From: Methanosarcinales archaeon
GTDB lineage: Archaea; Halobacteriota; Syntropharchaeia; Alkanophagales; Methanospirareceae
Direction: 5' to 3'
NCBI GenBank assembly: GCA_003661125.1
Contig: QMVO01000002.1
Span: 1-23,977 of the forward strand
Length of the DNA stretch: 23,977 nucleotides
This document shows, in pieces, positions 23,912 to 23,977 of the stretch (positions within the stretch are counted from its first letter, which is position 1; each line of letters starts with the position of its first letter). The notes below the pieces were generated by a model. The model was not told where the DNA came from, did no database searches, and saw only the letters and a program-made list of their open reading frames with translations. A program made the position numbers and the translations under genes.

Positions 23912-23977
23912 TAATGGTTAGGGTGGTAATCCATCAGCGCAACATTTGGAGTGGAAGCAGGGGTATTTAAATATAGC

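Overview
The window reads as archaeal chromosome from a methanogenesis-pathway euryarchaeon. The support is Dph2, ribosomal protein S6e, SRP54, archaeal Pus10, a DUF39/CBS homocysteine-biosynthesis protein, a formylmethanofuran dehydrogenase B subunit, a PGF-CTERM surface protein and AT-rich TATA-type promoters. An ANME-1 or related Methanomicrobia-like lineage is my guess from gene content; the sequence does not prove it.

Layout. 1-348: 3' end of dph2 (+). 363-1411 (-): a 42-residue membrane peptide and a secreted beta-rich protein that share a similar N-terminal membrane segment. 1473-5097 (-): a tight run of an MscS channel, a DUF39/CBS protein interrupted by an in-frame TGA, and a radical SAM protein. 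5276-10586 (-): the main discovery, a four-gene operon reading ARC/Mpa-type proteasomal ATPase, PafA-like, Dop-like, and a small charged protein ending Ser-Gly-Glu. This resembles the actinobacterial mpa-dop-pup-pafA locus, but sits in an archaeal genome without 20S genes beside it. 10685-11728 (+): an AbrB-PhoU regulator divergent from that operon. 11725-12738 (-): a flippase-like membrane protein. 12822-14069 (+): an HD phosphohydrolase. 14102-15885 (-): srp54 then rps6e. 16083-18016 (+): pus10 and a HAD phosphatase, coupled by ATGA. 18033-18645 (-): two small unknown genes. 18704-19975 (-): an MTA/SAH-type deaminase. 20089-22905 (+): a PGF-CTERM substrate-binding protein directly followed by fwdB. 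22934-23546 (-): two tandem winged-helix proteins. 23547-23977: promoters, a leader hairpin and a short HTH-like ORF.

How the genes may work together. The ATPase, the two carboxylate-amine-ligase-fold proteins and the tagged small protein would make a complete pupylation-like module (tag, ligase, deamidase/depupylase, unfoldase), feeding the 20S proteasome that archaea normally encode elsewhere. The PafA-like protein has Cys where the family has its catalytic Asp. The ATPase lacks a clear C-terminal HbYX motif. The tag is not a simple copy of bacterial Pup. So the module is either diverged or biochemically different. The other genes are mostly informational or one-carbon/sulfur metabolism genes in short divergent or convergent units. 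No rRNA, tRNA, CRISPR array or transposase was found.
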